From Blasia pusilla (taxonomy: Eukaryota; Marchantiophyta; Marchantiopsida; Blasiales): a stretch of 64,000 nt of DNA. Below the pieces are notes generated by a model, which saw nothing but the letters and a program-made list of their open reading frames with translations, searched no databases and had not been told where the DNA came from. Position 1 is the first letter of the stretch. Each line of letters starts with the position of its first letter. The stretch lies in NCBI GenBank assembly GCA_050084515.1, contig CM114271.1, positions 9,796,001 through 9,860,000 of the forward strand. Direction: 5' to 3'. Of this stretch, positions 21,730 to 31,729 are shown piece by piece. The position numbers were made by a program, and so were the translations under genes.

Positions 21730-22310
21730 TTGCAAACCGTCGGACTCCGACAACTTGTTTGAGTCGCCACTGTTTTTGGAATGTTTTTGGCCGAAAGCAA
21801 CTCCTCGGACTTCGACGAGTTGCTCGACTCATCACTGGTTTAGGATGTTTTTGGCCGAAAGCAACCCGTCGGACTCCGACGAGTTGCTCGACTCACCGCT
21901 AGTTTTGGATGTTTTTTTGAAGAAAGCAACTCGTCGGAGTCCGACGGGTTGCTTGACTCGAAGCTGTTTTTGGATGTTTTTTGATGTTTCTGGCTGAAAG
22001 CAACTCGTCGGAGTCCGACAGGTTGCATTCGAAAGTAGGGGAGCTACATTGTTGGCGTCAAATTGCACCTTTAATTGAAATTTTGCAACGTGTCGGACTC
22101 TGACGGGTTGATATGTTCACTTTTCTCGCGGAAACCATTCTCTAAATACGGATTATCTGACAACCCGTCGGAGTCCAACGGGTTGAAACCAGGCAATCAC
22201 AAATGTGAATGCAATCCGTTGGACTCCGATGGGTTGCAAAATTTAGCTCGTTGCTTCCATTCCGACCATGAGCTGTGACGACCTGTCGGAGTTTGACGGG
22301 TTGCAGGAAC
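21730..22310. repeat. Palindromes in the ParB-exon intron, copy C
   Basis: Nine palindromes are spaced 55-80 bp apart (about 21731, 21798, 21863, 21926, 21998, 22085, 22160, 22209, 22279). Between them the intron repeats GTTTTTGGATGTTTTTTG-like spacers, so the array looks like tandemly copied palindrome-plus-spacer units. Donor at 21714 is mutated relative to copy D. Confidence 0.88.
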
Positions 22311-24397
22311 CCATGTACCTTGCAAAATTTCTAATATTGAGTTTGGATGTGCAGGATTGTATCGGAGGGGAATGTCACCCACCACTAGATCCAGGATTAC
22401 GATCGGGTGAAGAAAGCGCTAACGACGCACCCGACAGAGTACAAGGGGTTCTTGGGTGATGCCCTTGTTAATGAGATGCTGGAAAAGAGTGCTCAAATAA
22501 AAAAAAAGACTTGGGCAAATAAGTTTATTTCCCAAGATGCAGCCGTGACAATCCTTTGCTGGTCGAAGATATAGGCCGCCAAGAAGAGCGCTGCATTTGA
22601 GCTGGAGCGGAGGGAGAAAGTGTCTGTGTCTCAGCGTGCAAAGTTCATCCATGCTGCAATATCTGCAGCTACGAAGTACACGGCAAGCAAGATGCAGGCT
22701 ACATCGCTATTCTCAACCCCGAACTTGGCCCGGATTTCTACAAGGAGCTGAAGGCAATCATCAAGCGCCAGCGGAAGAGGGATGAAGATCCGCATGGTCG
22801 GATTGGGGAGAAAGTGTCTCTCGATCGCGTGCATCAATTTTCCTTGTTTGGAATTAGCAAATTTAGGAGAAGCCGACTGATGAAAATCAGTCTCGAAGGC
22901 ATAGAGGCCCAAAAGAGGGCGGCACACCATCCTTTGAGTGTCTCTGATCCAGTCATCTCCCACTGGCTCCGTGAATGGTCATTTTGGTACGCGTTGCGGC
23001 TTCTCGGGAAGTCCATGCTCGTGGTTCTCCAAGCCGAGCTGAAAAGAATAGAGCCAGTTTCGGAGGAAGCAAACCTGGAGAGTGCTAAAGATTTTGAACA
23101 TTGGCTTGATGACATGCGGGACAAGCCCATAAAAAACCGAGGTTTCAGGACAATGTTCAAGGATCGCATCCTCCCTCAGGCAGACCTTGACGAAGAAGTA
23201 GAGGCGAAAAAAAGGGATTTTGCAAAGAAGCAGCGAGATCTTAAGGAGCAGGCAGCCGATGCATTTTGACTAAGAGCTGCCCAACGCATGGTGTTCAGGT
23301 ACCTCGTCCATTGTAAGACTGCAAGTACATGGCAAAAAATAGCGGCAGCCTACAAATTGTGGGCTACTCCGCCTTATGGAGAGACATTTTCCATGTATGA
23401 CATGGAGATGGCTCAAAGCATGTCTGATTGGGAGGTGGAGAATTTCCCGATTTGGCTGGACTTCAACGACCCTGAGGACATAACTGAGAAAGATCCACGC
23501 CTACTCTATGATGCAGTGGCCGCAGGTAGGGACGACATCCCCAATTTTGTGCAGCCTGAAGACTTTTTTGAAGGAGATGCGGAGGAGCCTGCCCTCGAGA
23601 CAGCGGAGTTGGTGTCCAAGGTCGTCACCGCCAAGGACAAATCTACAGTGGGTCTCAAAGCCAAGGCGAGGGGATCGAAGAATTTCGAGGCCGAGTCTTC
23701 CCAAAGAGAGGCTGAAAATTCAAGGCGAGAGCCGGAATCGTCCGGGCGAGCGGGGAGAGAGGGTCGGACCAGGTCCTCCGCAAAGAAAAATCCACCAGAG
23801 TCTGAGGTCATAGAGACCCCAACAAGCCGACCACAGACTCGGGAGAAGCGGAAGCAAGAGGCGCCAGGGTTGTCCTAGGGAGCAAACCAGGATGTGGAAT
23901 ACACTCCATCATCCTTGGGAAGACATAGAGAAACAACGACCCGGACAAGCGTCATCCTTCACTGCACGAATCTTCAGGATGAGCTGAAAATTTTCAGTTC
24001 CCAAGCGTCGACACCCGCCATCGAAAAATTGACAACGTTGGGACGAAAGCTTCAACAAAACGGACACACTCCCTGGACGGTCCATGGGGAGGTTGAAGAG
24101 GTGGCGATGGATCTCTTCGTCGCTTCTTTGCCCTTGGGGTTGCGCTTGTGGGACGAGAATCCGTCCAACGGGGTCCCAGACTGGAATGTCCCTCTTTCTT
24201 ATGACCAAATCGCGCTCTTGTTTTCCTTTGCAGACGCTTATCTCAGTGACAGGGGTTGTTTCTTAGTTTTGACTAAAGGGAGCGAGGACGAGCTCTTCAA
24301 CCTCCAGTGCGTCAAGAGGTCCCTTAAGTGGAGGACGGCGCAATTGTGGGTCATCAAGAACGAGTACCCACTCCGATCCGCGACGAGTCAAATTCGG

Positions 24398-24900
24398 GTA
24401 AGGGCTCTAAATTTTTATCCAAATTGTCTTTCTCCGACGGGTTGCATCTCTGCATGCAACCCGTTGGATTGTTTGAGCTGGGTCTGTTTGCAATCCGTCT
24501 GAAAGCGACGGATTGCAAATTTACCGCAAGTCTCCATTGGGTGAATGCAACCCGTCGGAACCCGACGGGTTGCAAGTGCTAATGCTTTTGCAATTTTATG
24601 GAATGATGCAACCGGTCTGAAAGCGATGGGTTGCTCTTAGCCAACCATGGGCTGCTCTAAGCCAGCAACCTGTCCCCTTCCGACGGGTTGCTCATGGACA
24701 AAAAAATCACAAGACACTTGTAAAACAATCCGTCGGACTCCGACAGGTTGCTCCAATGTTAGGATTATAAAGAAGTTCTCTAGGGTTAAGCGAAGTTCTT
24801 TGGGGATGTGTTGCACATTATGTCACCATACTGAGAGTAGACCAATGGCCAAGGTACTCTTTCTTGTTGCTGACATTGTTTCCAATGTGATTCTTTACAG
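24398..24900. repeat. Methyltransferase intron with palindromes, copy C
   Basis: The intron has donor GTAAGG at 24398 and acceptor TTCTTTACAG at 24900. It carries six or seven palindromes between 24430 and 24750, including GCAATCCGTCTGA paired with GCGACGGATTGC, another compensated variant (ATCC with GGAT). Confidence 0.85.
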
Positions 24901-25413
24901 ATGGACCACTCCTATGTTCACTGCTTTGTTCGGCCTGAGCACAACTTCCAGGTGTTTAAGATCCTGGATCCTGTGGATCCATGCTCCAATGGGTACAGCT
25001 TAGATAGTTTATACAATTCCCCCCCGAGAATTTACATGCAAGACGGTACCCCCTTACTTGGAGGAAGGGAAAAGTCGCCAGCCCTAATGCAAACGCTCAT
25101 CGAGCTCTGCTCAAGGCCGGGTGACTTGGTGTTCGACTTAGTGGGCCTTTCAGGGGCGAGTATCAGAGGCGCCTGGCAGAGTGGCAGGAACATTCTCTGC
25201 CTTGAGGGAAGGCAGCAACTTTTTGACCTTTGCAAGGAGGCAAAGGCAAATTACGACAGGCTAATTGGGGCGTACAACTCTCCTCCGAAGCCGAGAGCTC
25301 CGGTTCTAGACCCACCATTGGTAGTGACACCATCGTCACTTCCCATGATTTTGAAAATCGGGAGGTCAAGGCCGATAGTAATCTTGGAAGAGCTCTCGGA
25401 TGATGACGAGTGA

Positions 25414-26740
25414 GTTCAAAGAACTCAAGGACCCAACTTGACTGCAGCGTTTGGAGTAGGGATTTATTTGATGACGAGGCAAAAGATTTCATATAATAGA
25501 TCAAATGTATAGTTCCGAGCTTCTTTCGGATGTAGTAAAGGACAAGATTTTTTCGAACGATGATGGTGTTTGTAAAAGTTTGTTGAATATCTTTTTTGGT
25601 CTTGTCGAATGTGATCGTCTATGTACTCCGAGGACTTCTATTTTGCAAACCGTCGGATTTCCACGGCTTGCAACTTTTCACCTTTTTAACCACTTCCAAG
25701 CAACCTGCTGGATTCCGACAGGTTGGCTACATGAGTGATCAGACTCTTTCGGACTCTTTAGAGACATTTTTGGCGGGCTTCTTCACTTTGGCTCCTTCCC
25801 CTAGTATGGTCAAACAAGGCGTAGGCTTCTTCTCTTCTCTCAGACGTGTTAGATTCCTACTACCTGTGGGATTGCCATTTCTATTTCCAAGGACGGAGCA
25901 CATATTGATACTGGATGGATGTCACATTGCAGAGCGTACAAGATATACTGCCGAGGAAGGCGGTGGGACTCAAATCAAGTTACATGCGACCGTTATGGTG
26001 TACCTAGGGGGGGGGCCAAGGCTCTCGAATTCGCCAACATTTTCGATCCCCGTCTACAATCGGCCAGAGGAGCCACTTATATCCTAGGACATTCCTTTTG
26101 TACAGGAACCTAGGAGAGTTAGGAGTAGATTTGTAGATGACGAGGCTGAAGAAATCATAGACTAGATCAAATGTACATTTCCGAGATTCCTTCGGATGTA
26201 ATATAGGATGAGATTTTTTCAACCGATAATGGTATTTGTAAAAGTTTGCTGAATATTTTTTTTGGACTTGTGGATTGTGTTTTTCTAGCTACTCAGAATT
26301 ACAATTTTGCAACCCGTATGATTCCGACGGGTTGCAACTTTTCCCTTTTTGACCACTGCAACTTTTTAACCATTTTTAGGCAAGTTGTCGGATTCCGACA
26401 GGTTGGCTGCTTGAGTGATTGGACTCTTTCCCTGTGAGACCAACTTCTGAGGCATTGTGGCCGACTTCTTCACTTTTGGCTCGTTCCCCTAGATTCGTCA
26501 AACCAATTGTAGGCTTCTTTTCTTGTCTAAGATGTGCAGGATTCCTACTACATGTCAGATTGCCATTTCGGATTCCCAACCTGTTGGATTTTTGTGGGTT
26601 TAGGGTGGAATGGAATCACTTCTTAAAATCTTTCCTTTCTTATGGTGAGTTTGCTTGCAAAGGGTGCAAGCCATCTGATTCCGACGGGTTGTAAGAGTTG
26701 CAACCTCTAAAATTCCGACGAGTTGGGAGGGGTGCAGCTT
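25414..26740 (+). other. 3' flank of copy C with duplicated modules
   Basis: It contains the two related palindrome-bearing units (25460-25888 and 26140-26600) and, between them, the conserved open segment with EEGGGTQIKLH (about 25885-26140). It closely parallels 3700-4960 of copy A. Six palindromes are present (25645, 25703, 26309, 26384, 26667, 26699). Confidence 0.7.
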
Positions 26741-27314
26741 CTCGGTTTCTCAGATTTAGGATCTGAATGAGGGGACATCAGTTCCTCTTTACTCCAGACA
26801 CCTAACAATCTTTTGGTTCAATTATCGTCTCATGTGTTCACATTTCACAACGTTGGTCTTGAGCAGATACCATTCATAACCAATAGAAAATTGGTTATGA
26901 GGCTATTCAGGGAAGGCCATGATGCAGGCAACAATCCCTGCAAAAAGAGAGGTTGGCATCGTATTGATGCGCATCCGGGTGGTCCTCCAAAAAAAATACC
27001 CATGGGCATTACTTATTGTAGACCGAGACAAACAATGTTAAAAAACTTACGCTCACATGGAGAGTGATGGAAAAATGTTTGTAGTGGTCTTATGATGTCT
27101 ACTTTTTTTCGCCCCCTGGAAAAAGGAGGTTTCTTTAGGCCCGAATGTGGACCACTATCTACTCTCTTCTAAAGATTTCATGAATTTGAAAGCAAACAAA
27201 AATTTCAAATATGTCAAAAAATTTTGAAGAGAGGAGGCGGATTTGGCCCTTTTTTTTTAAGAGAGACTCTCCTCTCTTCCTCTCTTCCTCTCTCCTGCCA
27301 GAATACCAGCCCCC
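26741..27314 (+). other. Right terminal region of copy C
   Basis: It has the same layout as 4960-5543: a CATAACCAA stem-loop near 26874, a TTTTTTTCGCCCCC block, and a terminal GAGAG-rich block ending ...CCAGAATACCAGCCCCC at 27314. The right target duplication follows at 27315. Confidence 0.8.
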
Positions 27315-28101
27315 AGGAAATTCCCCGTGTTATTAGAGACATGCATTCGGTCGATTCCGGAGGACACTATGCCGTTAAGAACATATTCAAGAAGATCTTG
27401 GCGGCACATTACTGGTGGCCAACCATGTATAGGGATGTAGGCAAATTTATTCAGAGCTGTGATGCATGTTAAAGAGCAACAAGACCAACTGCTACCTCTC
27501 ACTGGCCTTTGGTGCCAATCCTACCCTTAGCTCCTTTTGAGAAATGGGGCATTGATTTTCTGGGCCATATTTCTCTGGCTACTCGCCAAACAAGGCAGAA
27601 ATATATTCTTATAGCCACCGACTACTATACTAAGATAGTCAAGGCTGTCACAACACGCAAAGACAATAATGAGGCGGTGGCCCAATTCTTATATGAAATG
27701 ATTATCACCATGTATGGCTGCTCGTTGGAGTTTGTAAGTGATCGTGGAACTCACTTCCTAAACAAGACTATTGAGTCGTTGACTTCCCACTTTTTAATCA
27801 AACATCGAAAGAAAACACCGTACAATCCTAAAGCCAATGGGCTAATAGAGAAGTCTCATGGACTTATTTGCCGGATACTGAATCGCTTGACGGCCCTCAC
27901 ACACACACACACACCACGTTAGAGGTGTCCCAACGGCATTGTGGGCCTACTGGACAGCGGAGAAGGTTACCACCAAGTATATCCTTTTTTACTTTACGTA
28001 TGGAGTGCAACCCTTGACTCCCATTGAATGGGATTTGCCCACTTATCACATTTTGGAGGAGAACAGAGGAGGACGTTGCGGGGCTTCTCTAGGGGAGGAA
28101 T
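27315..28101 (+). pseudogene. Ty3 integrase, middle part (broken)
   Basis: It resumes after the MULE with the HHCC zinc-binding region (HSVDSGGHYAVKNI, then CDAC followed by a TAA). The catalytic core follows with WGIDFLGH (first Asp), FVSDRGTHF (second Asp) and NGLIEKSHG (Glu). A CA-dinucleotide run at 27899-27913 reads THTHT and is followed by a stop. The frame then changes to the WAYWTAEKVTTKYILFYFTYG stretch. The element is cut at 28101 by the copia insertion. All three catalytic residues remain, although the ORF is broken. Confidence 0.82.
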
Positions 28102-28415
28102 TGTGGAAAATTGCTAAATAAGCATAACTGGTGGAAAACGGCTCTCACACACACACACACCACCATGGAGAACAAATTTGCAATTAGAGAATGAGTGGAG
28201 GCTGGTCCTCTTCTCAATTATATAGGATATGTACAAGCAACCCTAACCCTACCCTTAACCATAGTCTTGAGTCAGACTAATTGTGATTAACTAAACCCAA
28301 GTTAAGATAATCGTGCTTAATTGACTAACCAAGATTAAGCTTCCCTACTTCATGTAAGTACCAAATGTTGTAGTTCAAGTGTCTCATGAGCTTGACTGTA
28401 ACTCAATCTTCAATA
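28102..28415 (-). repeat. Copia 3' LTR
   Basis: It matches 34057-34366 along its length, beginning TGTGGAAAA and ending TCTTCAATA on the plus strand. It carries a longer CA-dinucleotide run than the other LTR. Confidence 0.92.
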
Positions 28416-28430
28416 CTCCCCCTCAAGCTC
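28416..28430 (-). promoter_or_regulatory. Copia polypurine tract
   Basis: Read on the minus strand, GAGCTTGAGGGGGAG lies immediately before the 3' LTR, the expected position and composition for the plus-strand primer. Confidence 0.85.
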
Positions 28431-28439
28431 ATATCGATA

Positions 28440-30150
28440 TCTCTAATGTCTAAATCCTTTCTTAACATCTCAAACTTATCTCTAGACAATGCCTTAAAAA
28501 AGATGTCAGCAATTTGTTGATCTGTACCTATATACACAAGATCAATTTCTCCTACAAGCACTTTCTCTCTGATAAAATGATAGTGCACCTCGACATGCTT
28601 TGTACGAACATGAAACACAGGGTTATTAGCAAGCTTTGTACGAGCATGAAACACACGGTTATTAGCAAGCTTTGTACAAGCATGAAACACAGGGTTATTA
28701 GGGTTATTGATGCTACTAATATTGTCTACATATATTACACTAGGTCCAATTTACTAACACCAATCTCAACAAGTAATCGATGAAGCCACACCGTCTCACA
28801 TGCTGCATTGGTTGCTCCTCGTACTCAACCTCTGTTGAAGATAAAGCAACTGTAGGTTGCTTCTTTGAAGCCCAACTTATAGTTGCGCTTCCCAAAGTAG
28901 ATGAATAACCAGATGTGGAGTGTCGATCAGACTCGCTTCCTGCCCAATCAAAATTTGTGAATCCCTATAATTGAAAACTTGGAGAAGGTTCAAATTGATG
29001 CCCGAATTGAATAGAGAATTTCACATACCGCATAATCCTCCTCACAGCATCAAGGTGACATTTTCAAGGTGCTTGCATAAACTAGCTCACTAGGCCAACA
29101 ACATAGCTTAAATCTGGTCTGGTTATAGTTAGATAGATCAAACTTCCAACCATGCGCCTGTACATATTAGAATCTGCAAGCAGCTCTCCTTCATCCACTC
29201 TTAGCTTCACGCTCTGGTCCAACGGTGAAGAGATTGGCTTATAAGCCGTCATACCATGTTTTGAAAGCATATGAAGAGTATATTGTCGTTGTAGTAACCA
29301 CATGCTATCTCCGACCTTGATAAACTCAATACCAAGGAAGTACTTGAGTTCTCCCAAGTCCTTCATATCAAATTCTGCTTGTAACTTAAGTTGGATCATT
29401 TCTTTAGTACTCCCAGTAATCAAGAGATCATCAACATACAATACAATGAGGAGTGTATGATCTTATCCTCTCAAGACATATAACGAGGAGTCAGAATCAC
29501 ATACTCTAAAACCCAACTCTTGTAGGACGTATGTAATCTTGCCATACCAAGCTCGTGGAGCTTGTTAAAGCACGTATAGAGCTTTCTTCAACCTGCATAC
29601 GCGAAATGGAAACTTGGGCTACTTTTATCCATGTGGTTGAGTCATTTATACCTCCTTGTATAGATCTCCATTCAAGAAGACATTCTTGACATCCATGTGA
29701 TGTAATCTCCACTTCTTACTTACTGCAACTGCAACCACTGTTCTCGTAGTTGTCATCTTTGCAACACGGCTAAATATTTCCTCATAATCGATACCATATT
29801 TTTGTGCATAGCCCTTAGCGACCAATCTCGCTTTTTATTTTTTTAATTGTACCATCTTGATTGCGTTTGATTTTGTAAACCTATTTGCAACCAATAGCTT
29901 CCTTACCGGAAGGTATATCAACCATCTCCCATGTTTGTTGATGTCTTAATGCAGCAAGCTCTTCCTCCATAGCTTCAATCCATTCAGCTTTACTTGCAGC
30001 TTCTTCAAAACAACTCGGCTCCTGCTCTTGAAAGATAGTCATCATATATGCAAGAAAACCTCCATTTATGAATCTATGAACTGGATGTGTAACTCTACTT
30101 GATCTACGAAGTTGTTGTTCAAAGGTAGATGCTCTGACTAGTGTCAACAT
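28440..30150 (-). pseudogene. Copia reverse transcriptase and RNase H (broken)
   Basis: On the minus strand the region starts with the EAASKAEWIEAMEEELAAL segment, typical of the start of copia RT. It continues through [10 protein letters not shown] and the catalytic MYVDDLLITG (about 29441-29412), then FDMKDLGELKYFLGIE. RNase H and the C-terminal segment (IREKVLVGEIDLVYIGTDQQIADIFFKAL) end near 28440. Several stops interrupt the part between 29880 and 29440. The YVDD motif is intact. A 36-bp in-frame triplication lies at 28609-28704. Confidence 0.85.
28609..28704. repeat. 36-bp triplication in copia RNase H region
   Basis: CATGAAACAC recurs at 28609, 28645 and 28681, each followed by (A/G)GGTTATTAGCAAGCTTTGTAC. 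The unit is 36 bp, or 12 codons, so the reading frame is kept and the protein gains extra copies of an ANN(P/R)VFHA(R/C)TKL-like peptide. Confidence 0.9.
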
Positions 30151-30254
30151 ACTGAATATGTACTCTTCCCGTCCATGGACTCACTGATTTAACTGATGAA
30201 TCTATGACCTCTCGTAATCCTGCACTAATACTTGGGAAAGTTGAAGACAATGTC

Positions 30255-31700
30255 TATTGGTTTATAGTCATATTCTCCCCCTCAACAAACAAGTTTAGAG
30301 GTGGAATAGGCTCAGATGGAGCATACCATAACTTTAGCTCATCAAAGACAACATCCTGACTAATAATAAGATGCCTAGAGCATGGAATATAGCACTTATA
30401 TCCCTTAGTTCTATCAGCATAGCCAATGAAGATACATCTTTTAGACTTGGTGTCTAATTTCTGACGTCTCTTAGAAGGAACCTGAGCGTAACATATACAG
30501 CCAAATACTTTCAAGAAGGAAAAATCAGGTTTACTTCCTATGAAGACTTCGAATGGAGTTTTATTATGAACTCTTGGTGTTGGAGTTTGGTTGATTAAGA
30601 AGAGTGCACATGCTGCAGCCTCTGCCCAATACACCTTAGGCATGTTCTTCTCATTGAATATAGCTCGTGCCGCTTCAATAACATGTCGATTTTTCCTCTT
30701 AGCCACTCTATTTTGTTGTGGAGTGTAAAGACAAGTCACTTGACGTAAATAGTCATCAAACTATGTTGAAAGATACTCTCCTCCTCCATCACAACGCAAT
30801 TTCAGAATGTGTTGTCCAGTGTGCTTCTCTACTAGAACTTTGAATGTTTGGAACCCTGAGAATACCTGTGACTTGGCTTTCATAAAGTATACCAATATAT
30901 ACCTAGAGAAGTCATCAATAAATGAAACAAAGTATTGGCAACCACTAAGGCTATGTTGTGATGTTGTCCACACATCACTGTGGATCAACTCCAATATCTT
31001 GGATGCCATTCTACCTTGCTTTGGAAAAGGAAATCTAGCTTGTTTTCCAAATTGGCAAGCATGACATACCTCTAACGTAGCAAGAGTCGCTAATTTAGGG
31101 AGTCTTATTACTATATTAGATGATGAAAGATTGTATAATCTTTGAAGATTCATATGTTCAATTCTTTTATGCCACACATTTAGATCTATGACTTGTTGGC
31201 CGATTTAACCATACATTGTTGTTTGAATCTCTAGCATAGAAACATCTAATCTCAACATTCTGCCTGATCTAGTTCGTTTGGCAATTGTAGTCTGGTCATC
31301 CATTATTTCAATGAAACAACCATCTGCGTTAAACTTCACTTGATAAACCTATTCTACTATATGTCCTATAGAGATCGGATTTCTTGCAATCGTAGGAACA
31401 TAGAGAACATTTCCAATAGCACAAAGATCATCAGATGCTATTGGAACTTTACCACTATGCGTGATATGATGTTGAGTGTCATCTCCTGTGAGTACAAGTG
31501 TAGGATCTTCCACTTGCTCCAAACTACTGAACCATTTAGCTTGTGAGGTCATGTGATTTGATGCACCAGAGTCAATGTACCGATATGTTGTCGAGTCTTT
31601 CTTGACCATTGCTCCCATATGATGAGTCATGACCAAGAGATGCTCCGTTTGTGAAGCAAAACTTTGCATAGTGATCCTTTATCCCACAGTAATTGTAAGA
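30255..31700 (-). pseudogene. Copia protease and integrase (broken)
   Basis: On the minus strand the protease shows YIDSGASNHMT, the copia-type aspartic active site, around 31585-31550. Integrase follows with a degenerate HHCC region (WHKRIEHMN, CHACQFGKQ), the first Asp in LIHSDVW and the second in CDGGGEY. The expected Glu segment reads TPQQNRVAKRKNRHV, where copia elements usually have VAERKN. The catalytic Glu therefore appears to be Lys. The GKQ...FGCICYAQVP...KRCIFIGY tail is well kept. A stop lies near 30760. Confidence 0.85.
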
Positions 31701-31729
31701 TCTAGGGACCCTCTGCTGTTCACCTCGAC

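Larger units (their letters stand above)
20928..25413 (+). pseudogene. ParB-like plus DNA-methyltransferase-like passenger gene, copy C
   Basis: This is the most complete copy. The first exon, with ATG at 20928, encodes an acidic region and ends around YRIDEFPVDLLAAVPEQL...LDTDPSFKR. The second exon, 21290-21713, encodes a ParB-like domain (SFPPFYVQPY, TEEDLEALD, FMWDGNHRFMAW). After a palindrome-rich intron, 22355-24397 encodes the helical middle, a basic linker and methyltransferase motifs IV (VASLPLG), VI (YLSDRGCFLVL) and VIII. After a second palindrome-rich intron, 24901-25413 encodes motif X and motif I (GDLVFDLVGLSGAS) and an acidic tail. Bacterial and phage proteins with ParB joined to an N4/N6 methylase are known; this has the same order. 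Lesions: TAG 21299, TAG 21667, lost donor at 21714, TAG at 22573, frameshift near 22700, TGA 23267, TAG 23876. Motif IV lacks the canonical PP, so catalysis is doubtful. Confidence 0.75.
15330..27314. mobile_element. MULE-like transposon copy C, both ends present (12 kb)
   Basis: This is an 11,985-bp insertion in Ty3 pol with an 8-bp target duplication. The left end starts AGAGGTGCGGTA. The right end, read inward, starts GGGGGCTGGTAT. Both then continue into GAGAGGAAGAGAGGAGAG, an imperfect terminal inverted repeat. It carries a minus-strand transposase gene (19721-15725) and a plus-strand ParB-methyltransferase-like gene (20928-25413). These are transcribed away from a palindrome-rich centre (19860-20815). 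Palindromes occur in introns of both genes, so both belong to one element. Its right half matches copies A, B, D and E. Confidence 0.8.

Noticed and set aside
21730-22310. CRISPR-like array of regularly spaced palindromic repeats
   Set aside because: The repeats are not identical, the spacers are similar to each other, there are no cas genes, and the setting is a plant intron.
27898-27915. CA repeat as evidence that the copia LTR (also CA-rich) recombined with the Ty3 integrase
   Set aside because: The flanking sequences differ and the copia element has its own clean 5-bp duplication, so the two CA runs are independent.
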